Source: RGIG1993 sp964564225 (GTDB taxonomy: Bacteria > Bacillota > Clostridia > Oscillospirales > CAG-272). From it: a stretch of 64,000 bases of DNA. How positions within the stretch are numbered: the stretch's first letter is position 1; every line of letters begins with the position of its first letter. Below, one piece after another: positions 15,758 through 24,338 of the stretch. The position numbers and the translations under genes are program-made. The stretch spans positions 1 through 64,000 of the forward strand of contig CAZMAF010000002.1 of NCBI GenBank assembly GCA_964564225.1, in the 5' to 3' direction. The notes beneath the pieces are model-generated. The model did no database searches and had not been told where the DNA came from. It saw nothing but the letters and a program-made list of their open reading frames with translations.

Positions 15758-17197
15758 ATGAAAACATATGTTGTTTTACTGTTGACTGTATGTATGGTGT
15801 TCGTATGTCTTACTTCTTGCGGTAATTCTTATGAAGAAAATGAGTGGTATTCCGAGGATACGCTTGAAGAGTGTATTGTTCCCGATCTGCCGGAGCCTTC
15901 TAAAACGTATTTAAAAAAAGGTGCGAGTGTATTCGTCAGCTTTTCCGATACGGAATATACGGCGTACGTCGGTGAGGTCTATGAGTATCTGAAAAGTTTG
16001 AATTTCAAGTATTTCGGCACGCGAGGGGAAATGTTCAATACGCTTGCCGGGATAGGTACGACCTATTATTTCAAGCCCGCAAATGCGCTTTCTGAATTTC
16101 ACGTGGACGGTACGTATTACTTCGTTTTTTCGGACGGATGGAACGAGGATGGGAAACTTAGCTTTTATACGCTTGCGATTTACGAGTATCAATCCGGACT
16201 TTTACAGTACGGTTCACACGAGTTCTATTTTAACACAAAGATTGTGCTTCGCAAGGGCGGCGCAGCGCCGCTTGACGGTGGATATCTTCTGAAATTCAAT
16301 CCGATCACGTATGCAGATGATCTTGTTGAGCTTTTATGTGAGGGCTACGCACCAAGTGAGGCGGCGGTGGGCGAGAGGGTTTTTATCAGAACGCATCCGA
16401 TTCTTGACACAGATTTTAATTTGTATGCAAATGATGTTAAGATTGAGCAGATACACGCCGGTTCGGATTATTGGGAATATACTTTTGTTATGCCCGATGA
16501 AAGAGTTATTATTACACATAAAACGGTAGGTGATAGTCAGATTTTACCCGAGCCGGATATGACGTATCTTTTCTGTTATGAGGAATGGTTGTCATCACTT
16601 TCTACCGACGCTATTTCGGAAATCAAGACCGTGCAGAGAAATCCGAGTGTTTACCTTGAGCATTTTTATAAATACATTTACCGTACTATCGACCGTGACG
16701 TGATTGCCGATGTGTTACAGCGATATCAGAATATGATGCTTGAACCGATTCACGTGGACAGCGTGCCTTTGGAAGGCGGCGGTCTTCTTTCGGTTGAGTT
16801 TGTACTGACTGACGGCAGTACGCATACCGTTGATTTTGAGGCTGGTTGTTATAAGCAAAACGAAAATGTTTACTACGAGGTTTCGGAAAATCTCTCGTTT
16901 GATCGGTTCGAGCGTTTGTTGGGTCTTAACGTATGGGCAGAGACGCATACCGCCTATACGAAGGACGGCACGGCTATTGCCGAGCTTACGGAGCTTTCCG
17001 CTCTCGAATTTGATTATTACGGATGGAACGAGAGTTATACGCGAGATATGTATACGCATTATATTGAAACTGAAATCGGTCGGCTGTATATCGTGAGTGA
17101 AACTGTCTTTTTCTTCGTGACCTTTGACGAGTGGATTGCTCCTGAATGCTACGAGCTTAAAAACGGTAATTTCTACGGGTTGTTCGATATTCGTTAA
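15758..17197 (+). CDS. lipoprotein of unknown function
   Basis: A 479-residue predicted surface lipoprotein. A Lys start and hydrophobic segment (about 3-19) lead to the lipobox L-T-S-C-G with the acylated Cys near residue 20, then an acidic linker. The mature part is rich in Tyr, Asp and Glu and looks like a chain of beta-sheet domains with no catalytic motif I recognise. ATG 15758 is chosen because GGAAAGG lies nine bases upstream and this start begins the signal peptide. An open frame extends back to 15632 but would bury the signal. The gene ends at a strong terminator. Confidence 0.7.
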   Translation: MKTYVVLLLTVCMVFVCLTSCGNSYEENEWYSEDTLEECIVPDLPEPSKTYLKKGASVFVSFSDTEYTAYVGEVYEYLKSLNFKYFGTRGEMFNTLAGIGTTYYFKPANALSEFHVDGTYYFVFSDGWNEDGKLSFYTLAIYEYQSGLLQYGSHEFYFNTKIVLRKGGAAPLDGGYLLKFNPITYADDLVELLCEGYAPSEAAVGERVFIRTHPILDTDFNLYANDVKIEQIHAGSDYWEYTFVMPDERVIITHKTVGDSQILPEPDMTYLFCYEEWLSSLSTDAISEIKTVQRNPSVYLEHFYKYIYRTIDRDVIADVLQRYQNMMLEPIHVDSVPLEGGGLLSVEFVLTDGSTHTVDFEAGCYKQNENVYYEVSENLSFDRFERLLGLNVWAETHTAYTKDGTAIAELTELSALEFDYYGWNESYTRDMYTHYIETEIGRLYIVSETVFFFVTFDEWIAPECYELKNGNFYGLFDIR

Positions 17198-17210
17198 CTT
17201 ATATATTGAC

Positions 17211-17246
17211 AAAATAAAACGCCCTTTTCAAAGGGCGTTTTATTTT
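17211..17246. terminator. bidirectional terminator, lipoprotein / SPFH
   Basis: A perfect 17-bp stem with a two-base loop, A-rich on the left and T-rich on the right, between converging genes. Confidence 0.9.
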
Positions 17247-17254
17247 GTATTTGT

Positions 17255-18187
17255 TTATTGATTATCAGGTTTCATAATTTCGCTGAGCGAGGTAGCGAGA
17301 CCGGCAAGCGACTGAATATTTGAGGGAATGATAATCTTGGTTGCTTGACCGTCTGCCGCTTTGGCAAAGGCTTCAAGGCTCTTGATGGCGATAACTGCCT
17401 CGGAGGGAGCGACTTCGTTGATCATGCGGATACCGGCGGCGGTTGCCTCCTGTACCTTCATAATGGCTTCTGCTTCGCCTTCAGCCTCGCGGATCATCGT
17501 TTCTCTTGCGGCTTCAGCGCGAAGAATAGCGGACTGTTTTTCAGCCTCGGCTTCAAGGATCATCGACTGCTTGCGGCCTTCTGCTACGAGGATTGCGGAA
17601 TTCTTTTCGCCTTCTGCGCGGAGAATAGACTCACGTCTTTCGCGTTCTGCCTTCATCTGTTTTTCCATCGCATCCTGAATTTCTCTTGGGGGAATGATGT
17701 TTTTCAGTTCAACGCGGTTAACCTTGATGCCCCATGCATCGGTAGCTTCGTCAAGAATGGCGCGCATTTTCGAGTTGATGACGTCGCGCGAGGTTAAGGT
17801 AGCATCGAGATCCAGCTCGCCGATGATGTTACGGAGCGTGGTAGCGGTCAGGTTTTCAATTGCGAAAATGGGGTTGGTAACGCCGTAAGCGTAGAGCTTG
17901 GCATCGGTTATCTGGTAAAATACAACGGTGTCGATCTGCATACGGACGTTGTCCTTGGTGATAACGGGTTGGGGCGGGAAATCAACGACTTGCTCCATAA
18001 CGATCAATTGCTTGGCGATGCGGTCGATGAAGGGAATTTTGACATGAACGCCGTTTTTCCAGGTTTCGTGATACGTACCGAGACGTTCAATGACGTATGC
18101 GTGTGCTTGCGGAACAATACGGATGTTGGCGATGATCAAGCCGAAAATAACGGCAACGACTGCGCCGATAATAAGTGCGGGTATCAT
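17255..18187 (-). CDS. SPFH / band 7 (stomatin-like) membrane protein
   Basis: A 310-residue protein of the stomatin/QmcA type. An N-terminal membrane anchor (about 4-24) precedes an SPFH domain that starts I-V-P-Q-A-H-A-Y-V-I-E-R-L-G and includes the G-V-x-V-K-I-P-F-I-D and N-I-I-G-E-L-D-L-D signatures. A long Ala/Glu-rich coiled coil (about 175-250) with repeated A-E-G-E-K / A-E-A-E-K units follows. Such proteins oligomerise and organise membrane microdomains or proteases. It follows an NfeD-family gene on the same strand, the classical partner of this family, so the two probably act together. GGAGG precedes the ATG. Confidence 0.93.
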   Translation of the reverse strand: MIPALIIGAVVAVIFGLIIANIRIVPQAHAYVIERLGTYHETWKNGVHVKIPFIDRIAKQLIVMEQVVDFPPQPVITKDNVRMQIDTVVFYQITDAKLYAYGVTNPIFAIENLTATTLRNIIGELDLDATLTSRDVINSKMRAILDEATDAWGIKVNRVELKNIIPPREIQDAMEKQMKAERERRESILRAEGEKNSAILVAEGRKQSMILEAEAEKQSAILRAEAARETMIREAEGEAEAIMKVQEATAAGIRMINEVAPSEAVIAIKSLEAFAKAADGQATKIIIPSNIQSLAGLATSLSEIMKPDNQ

Positions 18188-18213
18188 AATAAATCCTCCA
18201 AAATTAATATAGT

Positions 18214-18648
18214 TTAAAGCTCACAAACGAGCTTAACGCCCTCAATAGCGGTGACGGTGACGAGCGTGTCGATTTCGACAGTCTCGGTGTCGGTTTTCAT
18301 TTTGGCAGACCAGATCTGTCCTTTGATTTTAACCTGTCCTTCTGCTTTGACATTGTCGATCGGTACGATGACGATGGCTTTTTCGCCGATCAAGGCGTCG
18401 ACATTGGTGAGAGATTCGGGATTTTTGCGGATTTTCTTTTTAAGAATTGCGCGGAAAAGAAACATAAACAGAACGGTTGTCAGTGCGAAGACGAGAATCT
18501 GAATCCAGAAATCGACTTTACAAATGGCAAGAATGAGCGAGGCGATCGAGGCAGGCATAAACCAGATTGATACAAGCTCAGCGGTCATAGCCTCCACGAT
18601 AATGGCGGCAATGGCAATCACACCCCATAAAATGATGTAGTAGGTCAT
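18214..18648 (-). CDS. NfeD-family membrane protein
   Basis: A 144-residue protein with two or three membrane segments in the first 65 residues and a C-terminal OB-fold domain (about 80-144) containing G-E-K-A-I-V and G-Q-V-K-I-K-G-Q-I-W-S-A-K. This is the short NfeD form without the ClpP-like protease domain. NfeD proteins pair with SPFH proteins, and the SPFH gene follows 26 bp downstream. AGAAAGGAT lies upstream of the ATG. Confidence 0.9.
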   Translation of the reverse strand: MTYYIILWGVIAIAAIIVEAMTAELVSIWFMPASIASLILAICKVDFWIQILVFALTTVLFMFLFRAILKKKIRKNPESLTNVDALIGEKAIVIVPIDNVKAEGQVKIKGQIWSAKMKTDTETVEIDTLVTVTAIEGVKLVCEL

Positions 18649-18691
18649 ATGGATAAAATCCTTTCTTCAGGATATATGAATGTCGGTTTTG

Positions 18692-19348
18692 TTATGCTTG
18701 TGCGGCAGAACGAATTTCGTTGATGGCTTTTTGATAATCGGTTGCTCCGAAAACGGCAGAGCCTGCAACCAGAATTTCAACGCCTGCATCGGCTATGTCC
18801 TTGGCGTTTGATGCGTTGATGCCTCCGTCTGCTTCTAGAAGAATGTTTCTGCCCGATTTTTCAATCAGAGTTCTGGCGTAACGAGCGTTTTCAAGTGCTG
18901 AGACAATGAGCGACTGACCGCCAAAACCGGGCTCAACCGTCATAATGAGGATCATATCGACAAGATCGAGATAGTCTTCAAGAATTTTGGGATCGGTGTG
19001 GGGCTTGATGGCGAGTGCCGCATTTGTGCCAAGTTTTTTGATGTGGGTCAGTGTTTCTCTGACCTTTTCTGTTGCCTCAACGTGAAAAGAAATACAGTCA
19101 GCCCCCGCTTTGACGAAATCGTCGATATAGCGGATTGGTTCGTCGATCATCAAATGAACGTCAAATATGATATTGGACGATTTACGAATGGCGGAAATGA
19201 TGGGCGCACCGAAGGTGATATTGGGCACAAATTTTCCGTCCATTACGTCGAGATGCAGAAAATCTGCGCCTGCTTTAGTGATTGCCTTGATTTCGGCATC
19301 AAGGTTTGCAAAATCGGCAGAGAGTAGGGAGGGAGCAATTTTGATCAT
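18692..19348 (-). CDS. rpe: ribulose-phosphate 3-epimerase
   Basis: Interconverts ribulose 5-phosphate and xylulose 5-phosphate in the pentose phosphate pathway. The 218-residue TIM barrel shows P-S-L-L-S-A-D-F near the start, the metal-binding H-L-D-V-M-D-G-x-F-V-P-N, D-V-H-L-M-I, I-L-I-M-T-V-E-P-G-F-G-G-Q and the C-terminal E-A-D-G-G-I-N phosphate-binding loop. GAGGATT precedes the ATG. It leads a minus-strand run with nfeD and the SPFH gene, with a 44-bp gap. The 163 bp upstream (19349-19511) hold no gene that I recognise. Confidence 0.96.
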   Translation of the reverse strand: MIKIAPSLLSADFANLDAEIKAITKAGADFLHLDVMDGKFVPNITFGAPIISAIRKSSNIIFDVHLMIDEPIRYIDDFVKAGADCISFHVEATEKVRETLTHIKKLGTNAALAIKPHTDPKILEDYLDLVDMILIMTVEPGFGGQSLIVSALENARYARTLIEKSGRNILLEADGGINASNAKDIADAGVEILVAGSAVFGATDYQKAINEIRSAAQA

Positions 19349-19511
19349 AATAAATCCTCGTCAGGTAAACGGTGTTGATTTGGCACGCATTGAACGGTTT
19401 TTCCATACAATGCTAAAGGCGTACCGATATGCGATACACGCTCTGTAAGGAAGTCAGTAAAATGCCTTGTGCGGATTTATGAATATGCATCGCAGAATGC
19501 GTGTATGGCTT

Positions 19512-19997
19512 TTAGTTGCTATGACAGAGAAGCGCTACGGCGTGGGCGGCGATTCCTTCGCCACGCCCGGTAAAACCAAGGCGTTCCTCTGTTGTAGCTT
19601 TGACATTGATGTAGTCAACGGGGATTTGCAGCGTGCTTGCGATATTCTCACGCATGGTTGTAATATACGGCGCGAGCTTAGGATGCTGTGCGATGACAGT
19701 TGCATCAATATTACCGACTGTATAACCGAGAGCCGATAACCTGTCAGCGGTATCTTTCAGTAACAAAAGACTGTTGATACCGAGAAAACGCTCGTCATTG
19801 TCGGGATAGAGCTTTCCAATATCGCCGAGTGCTGCCGCGCCGAGAAGCGCATCGGTAATGGCATGCAAAAGAACGTCAGCATCCGAATGACCGTCTAGCC
19901 CTTTTTCGTAGGGAATTGAAACGCCGCCAAGTATGAGCGCGCGGTTTTCGATAAGACGGTGTACATCGTAGCCGTGGCCGATTCGGAAGGGGATCAT
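19512..19997 (-). CDS. ispF: 2-C-methyl-D-erythritol 2,4-cyclodiphosphate synthase
   Basis: Closes the cyclodiphosphate ring in the non-mevalonate (MEP) isoprenoid pathway. The 161-residue zinc enzyme has G-H-G-Y-D-V-H-R-L (metal Asp11 and His13), H-S-D-A-D-V-L-L-H-A-I-T-D-A-L-L-G-A and the C-terminal K-A-T-T-E-E-R-L-G-F-T-G-R-G-E-G-I-A. The start at 19997 has GAGGAAAC upstream and overlaps the ispD stop by ATGA. A longer in-frame start exists but runs inside ispD and adds a highly basic atypical stretch. Confidence 0.96.
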   Translation of the reverse strand: MIPFRIGHGYDVHRLIENRALILGGVSIPYEKGLDGHSDADVLLHAITDALLGAAALGDIGKLYPDNDERFLGINSLLLLKDTADRLSALGYTVGNIDATVIAQHPKLAPYITTMRENIASTLQIPVDYINVKATTEERLGFTGRGEGIAAHAVALLCHSN

Positions 19998-20767
19998 ACC
20001 GTTTCCTCGCTTTCGTCTCGGTTTTTCATAATGGCTTCTGCCATAATGAGATCGGATTGGGTCGTAATCTTGATGTTTCCGCTTGTGCAATCTACAAGTT
20101 TGACGGGATAGGCGTAATGTTCAAGCAAAGAGGCATCGTCGGTGACGGTGAATTTTTCTTTGAGCGCAGAGTATGCGCACGCCTCAAGCAGAGGTTTATA
20201 AAAGCCTTGCGGTGTTGCGGCGAGATATACGAAGGAGCGATCCTCCGTGCGCGAGATAAAGCCGTCTTGGTTGGCAATTTTGACGGTGTCGCGCGATACG
20301 CTTGCGGCGCAGGCGGCACGGTAGTGTCTGGCGGCTTTTGCCACGTCCTGCACGTTTTTCGGTGTAACAAGCGGTCTTGCGCCGTCGTGAATGAGTACGT
20401 AGTCGATGTCGCGGTCAGTTGCGTTCAGTCCTGCCAGTGAAGATTCCTGACGCGTTGCACCTCCGACCACGGCGTTTTTGAATTTTGTAATACCGTATTC
20501 TTTTGCCATGACTTCATAACGCACGGCCTCGTCTTCTCGGCAAACGATGATAATTTCTTTGACGCAAGCCGTTTTTTCAAAGGCGAGCATACTGTGCGCG
20601 ATGATGGGTTTTCCCAAAAGCGGTAAAAATTGCTTGGGAATATCGCCACCGAAACGAAGTGATGAACCTCCTGCCAGGATGACGGCAGATACGGCGTTCT
20701 TCATTGTAAAAAAAGTACGGACGTTTTTGAAAAAAGACTTTTTGGTTTTATTTTTTTTGGCTTTCAT
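19994..20767 (-). CDS. ispD: 2-C-methyl-D-erythritol 4-phosphate cytidylyltransferase
   Basis: Activates MEP with CTP in the isoprenoid pathway, one step before IspE and two before IspF. The 257 residues contain the nucleotide-binding A-V-I-L-A-G-G-S-S-x-R-F-G with P-K-Q-F-L, the central H-D-G-A-R-P-L-V, and T-D-D-A-S-L-L-E with N-I-K-I-T-T near the end. The first ATG sits two bases after the aminopeptidase stop, and its ribosome binding site is weak, so coupling to upstream translation is likely. About 21 very basic residues precede the conserved start; a start at Met22 (20704) is possible but has no visible ribosome binding site. Confidence 0.94.
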   Translation of the reverse strand: MKAKKNKTKKSFFKNVRTFFTMKNAVSAVILAGGSSLRFGGDIPKQFLPLLGKPIIAHSMLAFEKTACVKEIIIVCREDEAVRYEVMAKEYGITKFKNAVVGGATRQESSLAGLNATDRDIDYVLIHDGARPLVTPKNVQDVAKAARHYRAACAASVSRDTVKIANQDGFISRTEDRSFVYLAATPQGFYKPLLEACAYSALKEKFTVTDDASLLEHYAYPVKLVDCTSGNIKITTQSDLIMAEAIMKNRDESEETV

Positions 20768-20769
20768 TT

Positions 20770-22065
20770 TTAAAACTCTATTTTGATGGATTGATCGCTT
20801 GTGATGAGCGAGGAGGAAAAGAAGACCTCGCAGGCCTTTTCAAGAGAAGCGACGTCTTTTGTGCCTGCTGTTTCGCAAGCGGAATGCATAGCGAGCTGGG
20901 CAAGACCGATGTCCACAGTTTTGATCGAGACTTTTGTCGTTGCGATAGAACCGAGCGTGCTGCCGCCTGCCATGTCTGAGCGGTTGGCGTATATCTGAAC
21001 GGGTACGTCTGCTTTTTGACAGATTTTTGTGAAGAGTGCCGCTGAAATGCCGTCGGTGGTGTATTTTTGCGAGGCGTTATATTTGATCACGATGCCTTTG
21101 TTCATATAGGGCGCGTTCTGCGCATCCGCTAATTCGGGATGATTGGGATGACGTGCGTGAGCATTATCGGCGGATAACATCATGGAGTTTGCAAGCAGTG
21201 TTGACGGATTGGTGATTTCAAGCGATTTTGCAATGCGCGCAATGACTGACTGTAAAAAGTCGGATGCCGCGCCTTGTTTCGTCTGACTTCCCGTTTCTTC
21301 GTTATCGAAGACAGCGTAAAGCGCGACGGCTTTTTTTGCTTTGGCTTTTAAAAATCCTTCGAGCGTTGCGTATGCACATTCGAGGTTGTCGATACGGGGT
21401 GCTAAGAAAAAGCTACCGTCTGAACCGACAAGGCAGGATTTTTGGCGTGCATAGAGAAAGAGATCGTGACCGATGATTCTTTCTTTGGGACAGTTTGCGG
21501 TTTCGGCAAGCAGATCAACGAGCCGTTCGCTGTTTGAAAGTGAAGACATCAGAGGAAGAGTATCGCTTGCGGGATTGTATTTATAGCCGTCGTTTACCGT
21601 GCGGTTCATGTGGATTGCCACGTTGGGGATCACCAGAAGGTCGCGATCAATATTGATAAGTTTGATTTCGATTCCGTCGTTGTTTTCGATAACGACACGG
21701 CCTGCGATCGAAAGGGGGCGGTCAAACCATGAGGGAATGATCATACCGCCGTAGCGTTCGGTGTTCAACTTGAGATATTGACCGACTGCCTCAAGTTCGC
21801 CATTCGGTTTGATTTTGAAGGTGGGTGAATCGCTATGCGAGGCGGCGATCATAAAGCCGACGGGTATGGTATTCGGAATTTGAAACGCGATCAAGGACGA
21901 GTTGTTTCGCGTAAAGTAATACTTACCGCCTGCTATGATGGGGGCGGATTCTGTCTCTGAAAGCTTAGTGAATCCGTTTTCCTGTAAGCGAGTTTCGATC
22001 GTGTCGATCGCATGAAAAGCGGTGGGACTGTTATCGATAAAGGAAAAAAGATTTTGAATTGTCAT
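20770..22065 (-). CDS. apeB: M18 family aminopeptidase
   Basis: A 431-residue zinc metallopeptidase of the aspartyl/glutamyl aminopeptidase family, cytoplasmic, trimming N-terminal residues from peptides. Conserved blocks are F-H-A-I-D near the start, the metal His in A-A-S-H-S-D-S-P-T-F, Y-A-V-F-D-N-E-E-T-G-S-Q-T-K-Q-G-A and A-H-A-x-H-P-N, with M-A-G-G-S-T-L-G-S-I in the C-terminal part. CAGGAG precedes the ATG. It heads the apeB-ispD-ispF run. Only about 30 bp separate its start from the terminator of the upstream unit, so either it has a promoter overlapping that hairpin or it depends on read-through. Confidence 0.94.
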   Translation of the reverse strand: MTIQNLFSFIDNSPTAFHAIDTIETRLQENGFTKLSETESAPIIAGGKYYFTRNNSSLIAFQIPNTIPVGFMIAASHSDSPTFKIKPNGELEAVGQYLKLNTERYGGMIIPSWFDRPLSIAGRVVIENNDGIEIKLINIDRDLLVIPNVAIHMNRTVNDGYKYNPASDTLPLMSSLSNSERLVDLLAETANCPKERIIGHDLFLYARQKSCLVGSDGSFFLAPRIDNLECAYATLEGFLKAKAKKAVALYAVFDNEETGSQTKQGAASDFLQSVIARIAKSLEITNPSTLLANSMMLSADNAHARHPNHPELADAQNAPYMNKGIVIKYNASQKYTTDGISAALFTKICQKADVPVQIYANRSDMAGGSTLGSIATTKVSIKTVDIGLAQLAMHSACETAGTKDVASLEKACEVFFSSSLITSDQSIKIEF

Positions 22066-22091
22066 AACGGAATACTCCTGAAAGATGAATT

Positions 22092-22124
22092 AAAAAGCAG
22101 CCTTCGATCAGAAGGCTGCTTTTT
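22092..22124 (-). terminator. terminator of the efp unit
   Basis: A perfect 14-bp stem with loop GATCA and A5/T5 ends, directly after the zinc-ribbon protein gene on the minus strand and just upstream of apeB. Confidence 0.85.
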
Positions 22125-22129
22125 GTGTT

Positions 22130-22555
22130 TTATTCTTCGTCGCAGCCGCAATCGCAATCGCTGCAATCGCAGCATTCGAGATCAAGTTCGATCTTTTCAC
22201 CGCACTTGGGGCAGTCAATGCTGTCGAGATCGAGCATATCTTCGCTGATGCAGAATTTCTTGCCGCAAGCAGGGCATTCGATTTCGTAGAATTCTTCATC
22301 CTCGTCGTAGTCGTCTTCGAAATCTTCGTCATCGTAGCCAAATACTTCAGCCTCAACGTCACCAAGGTCAGAATCGACTTCTTCGATATATTCGCTGAGA
22401 TATTCGGTATCCTCTTCTACAGCATAAAGTGCTTCCGCGATGCTTTCGAGGGCATCAACAATAGCGGAAAGGAGTTTCTTTTCGGGCGTGTCGGCTTCAA
22501 AATTCATACCTTCCATCATGCCCTTGATATAAGCTACTTTTTCGGTATTTGTCAT
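22130..22555 (-). CDS. CD1247-type acidic zinc-ribbon protein
   Basis: A 141-residue, extremely acidic protein. The N-terminal part (1-70) is a helical domain starting T-E-K-V-A-Y-I-K-G-M-M-E-G and ending E-E-V-D-S-D-L-G-D-V-E, matching the Clostridia family named after CD1247. A linker of Asp/Glu leads to a zinc ribbon with C-P-A-C and C-P-K-C pairs (about 95-125) and a Cys-rich tail. The function is unknown; a transcription-linked or scaffold role is speculation. ATG 22555 has AGGTGATACC upstream. An in-frame extension runs back into efp and is basic and Pro/Ser-rich, so I reject it. It follows efp by 76 bp in one transcript. Confidence 0.85.
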   Translation of the reverse strand: MTNTEKVAYIKGMMEGMNFEADTPEKKLLSAIVDALESIAEALYAVEEDTEYLSEYIEEVDSDLGDVEAEVFGYDDEDFEDDYDEDEEFYEIECPACGKKFCISEDMLDLDSIDCPKCGEKIELDLECCDCSDCDCGCDEE

Positions 22556-22631
22556 TGGTATCACCTGTTTTCTCCGTCGCTTGTCAAAAACGGCACTGTC
22601 CCCGACGGGCAGGGCAGGTCGCTTGGTTGGG

Positions 22632-23189
22632 TTATGCTCTTGAGAGATATTCGCCGGTTCTGGTGTCGATTTTGAGAACGTCGCCGATGTTGATGAAGAG
22701 CGGAACTTTGATGGTTGCGCCGGTTTCAAGCGTTGCGGGCTTCAAAGCACCCTGAGCGGTGTTACCTGCGAAGCCGGGTTCGGTTTCGGTTACAGTGAGC
22801 TCTACAAACATGGGAGGCTCAATCGAGAATGCCTTGCCCTTGTAGGAAAGGATTTTGCAGAGCATTTCTTCTTTTACGAACTTAAAGGAATCACCGAGAA
22901 GGTCTTTGCCGATGGGCTCCTGCTCGAAGGTTTCCATGTCCATGAAATAATACAGATCCCCATCGTTGTAGAGATACTGCATCTCGCGTCTTTCGATATA
23001 AGCATTTTCAAACTTATCGGTGGGCGAGAAGGTGGTTTCGGTAACGCCACCGGTGATGACGTTGCGAAGCTTGGTTCTTACGAATGCAGCTCCTTTACCG
23101 GGTTTAACGTGCTGAAACTCGATTACCTGATAAACTTTACCGTCCATCTCAAAGGTAACGCCGTTTCTGAAATCGCCAGCTACTACCAT
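22632..23189 (-). CDS. efp: elongation factor P
   Basis: Binds stalled ribosomes and helps them make peptide bonds at consecutive prolines. Its 185 residues form the usual three beta domains. The loop that reaches the peptidyl-transferase centre reads K-P-G-K-G-A-A-F-V-R, with the potentially modified residue being a Lys around position 34. The C-terminal signature includes G-A-T-I-K-V-P-L-F-I-N-I-G-D-x-L-K-I-D-T-R-T-G-E-Y. CGGAGG precedes the ATG, and a consensus promoter lies at 23237-23265. No EF-P lysine-modifying enzyme is present in the window. Confidence 0.97.
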   Translation of the reverse strand: MVVAGDFRNGVTFEMDGKVYQVIEFQHVKPGKGAAFVRTKLRNVITGGVTETTFSPTDKFENAYIERREMQYLYNDGDLYYFMDMETFEQEPIGKDLLGDSFKFVKEEMLCKILSYKGKAFSIEPPMFVELTVTETEPGFAGNTAQGALKPATLETGATIKVPLFINIGDVLKIDTRTGEYLSRA

Positions 23190-23236
23190 AGTGTTATTTC
23201 CTCCGAAATAAATTTATTATTTAATTAATACGGTTT

Positions 23237-23265
23237 ATTATACAACAAGGGAATAAAAATTTCAA
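23237..23265 (-). promoter_or_regulatory. sigma-A promoter of efp
   Basis: On the minus strand TTGAAA (23260-23265), a 17-base spacer and TATAAT (23237-23242), 48 bases before the efp ATG. Confidence 0.8.
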
Positions 23266-23282
23266 TAGATTTAATATTTTGT

Positions 23283-24338
23283 TTACAATTCAATTAGGTT
23301 TTTTGGCGATTTTGTGATGTTTTCGATCGAATGCTCACGAAATACCACCATATCTTCGATTCTCACGCCGTACTTGCCCTCAATATAGATGCCGGGCTCG
23401 CAGGTTACAACATGTCCTGTTGTCAAAGCTATGTGGCAATCGTAACGGACACGGGGCGCTTCGTGGATGTCCATACCGACACCATGACCGAGTCCGTGAC
23501 CGAAACAGCCTTCGTAGCCGTTTGCATAGATCAAATCACGGGCCACTTTGTCGATCTCGTATCCCGTTTTGCCGAAGTCAAACGCCTTGAGAGCGGCAGT
23601 CTGTGCCATAAGTACGGTTTCGTAAACTCGTTTCATATCGTTATCAGCTTTGCCGAGTACGATCGTTCTTGTCATATCCGAGCAATAACCGTCAACAACG
23701 GCACCGAAGTCTAGTGTGAAAAAACCTTTCGACAGCTTTATATCCTCCGGAACACCGTGAGGAAGTGAGGACTTTTGACCTGATACGGCAATTGTATTAA
23801 AAGAGGTTGAAGAAGCACCAAGACGGCGCATCGTGAATTCAAGCTCAAGTGCTACCTCTTTTTCGGTGCGGTCCGGTGTGATGAAGGTAAGAATATGCTC
23901 AAATGCTTTTTCTGCAATGCGTTGCGCACGGATTATAGCATTGATCTCATCGTTGTCTTTTACAATGCGAAGTGATTCGATCAGTCTGCCAACGCCTGAA
24001 AATCTGCATTCGGGCAATATCGTCCGGTAGTCGGTAAGCTCCTCAAGTGTGATTGAGGCATCTTCGTAGCCGACGGAATTTTGTCCGTCAAGCAACGACA
24101 TGAGAAGCGAGGCACGTTCGATGCCAAGTATGACGATTGAAAATTCCGGGTGGACTTCTTTTTTTGCTGCTTCGATATAGCGAAAATCGGTAATGACGTA
24201 GGATTTTTTGCGCGTCACGAGGACAAGACCGTCCTGAAAATCGAAGCCGGTAAGGTAGCGTTGGTTTTTGGGGTTTGTAACAAGCAGAGCATCGACCCCG
24301 TTTGGTAAAACGTTGAGCAGCTTTTCTAATCGTGTCAT
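23283..24338 (-). CDS. M24 family Xaa-Pro peptidase
   Basis: A 351-residue aminopeptidase P / prolidase-type enzyme that cleaves next to proline. An N-terminal creatinase-like domain (1-125) precedes the pita-bread catalytic domain, with metal ligands in L-D-F-G-A-V-V-D-G-Y-C-S-D-M-T-R-T, G-H-G-L-G-H-G-V-G-M-D-I-H-E-A-P, C-E-P-G-I-Y-I and V-R-I-E-D-M-V. It is last in a three-gene run after the TIM-barrel nuclease, overlapping it by ATGA. In many Bacillota this gene sits directly before efp, as here. Whether it acts on Xaa-Pro dipeptides or longer peptides is not visible. Confidence 0.94.
   Translation of the reverse strand: MTRLEKLLNVLPNGVDALLVTNPKNQRYLTGFDFQDGLVLVTRKKSYVITDFRYIEAAKKEVHPEFSIVILGIERASLLMSLLDGQNSVGYEDASITLEELTDYRTILPECRFSGVGRLIESLRIVKDNDEINAIIRAQRIAEKAFEHILTFITPDRTEKEVALELEFTMRRLGASSTSFNTIAVSGQKSSLPHGVPEDIKLSKGFFTLDFGAVVDGYCSDMTRTIVLGKADNDMKRVYETVLMAQTAALKAFDFGKTGYEIDKVARDLIYANGYEGCFGHGLGHGVGMDIHEAPRVRYDCHIALTTGHVVTCEPGIYIEGKYGVRIEDMVVFREHSIENITKSPKNLIEL

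Noticed and set aside
19377..19448. Plus-strand stretch reading V-N-G-V-D-L-A-R-I-E-R-F, like the start of holo-ACP synthase.
   Set aside because: The match is about 10 residues only. The following sequence does not continue as AcpS, the frame runs antisense from within rpe, and no start site is present. Probably chance, at best a tiny relic.
22556..22729. 58-residue N-terminal extension of the CD1247-type protein.
   Set aside because: The extension overlaps the end of efp, is basic and Pro/Ser-rich unlike the acidic protein, and lacks a binding site, while the internal ATG has one.
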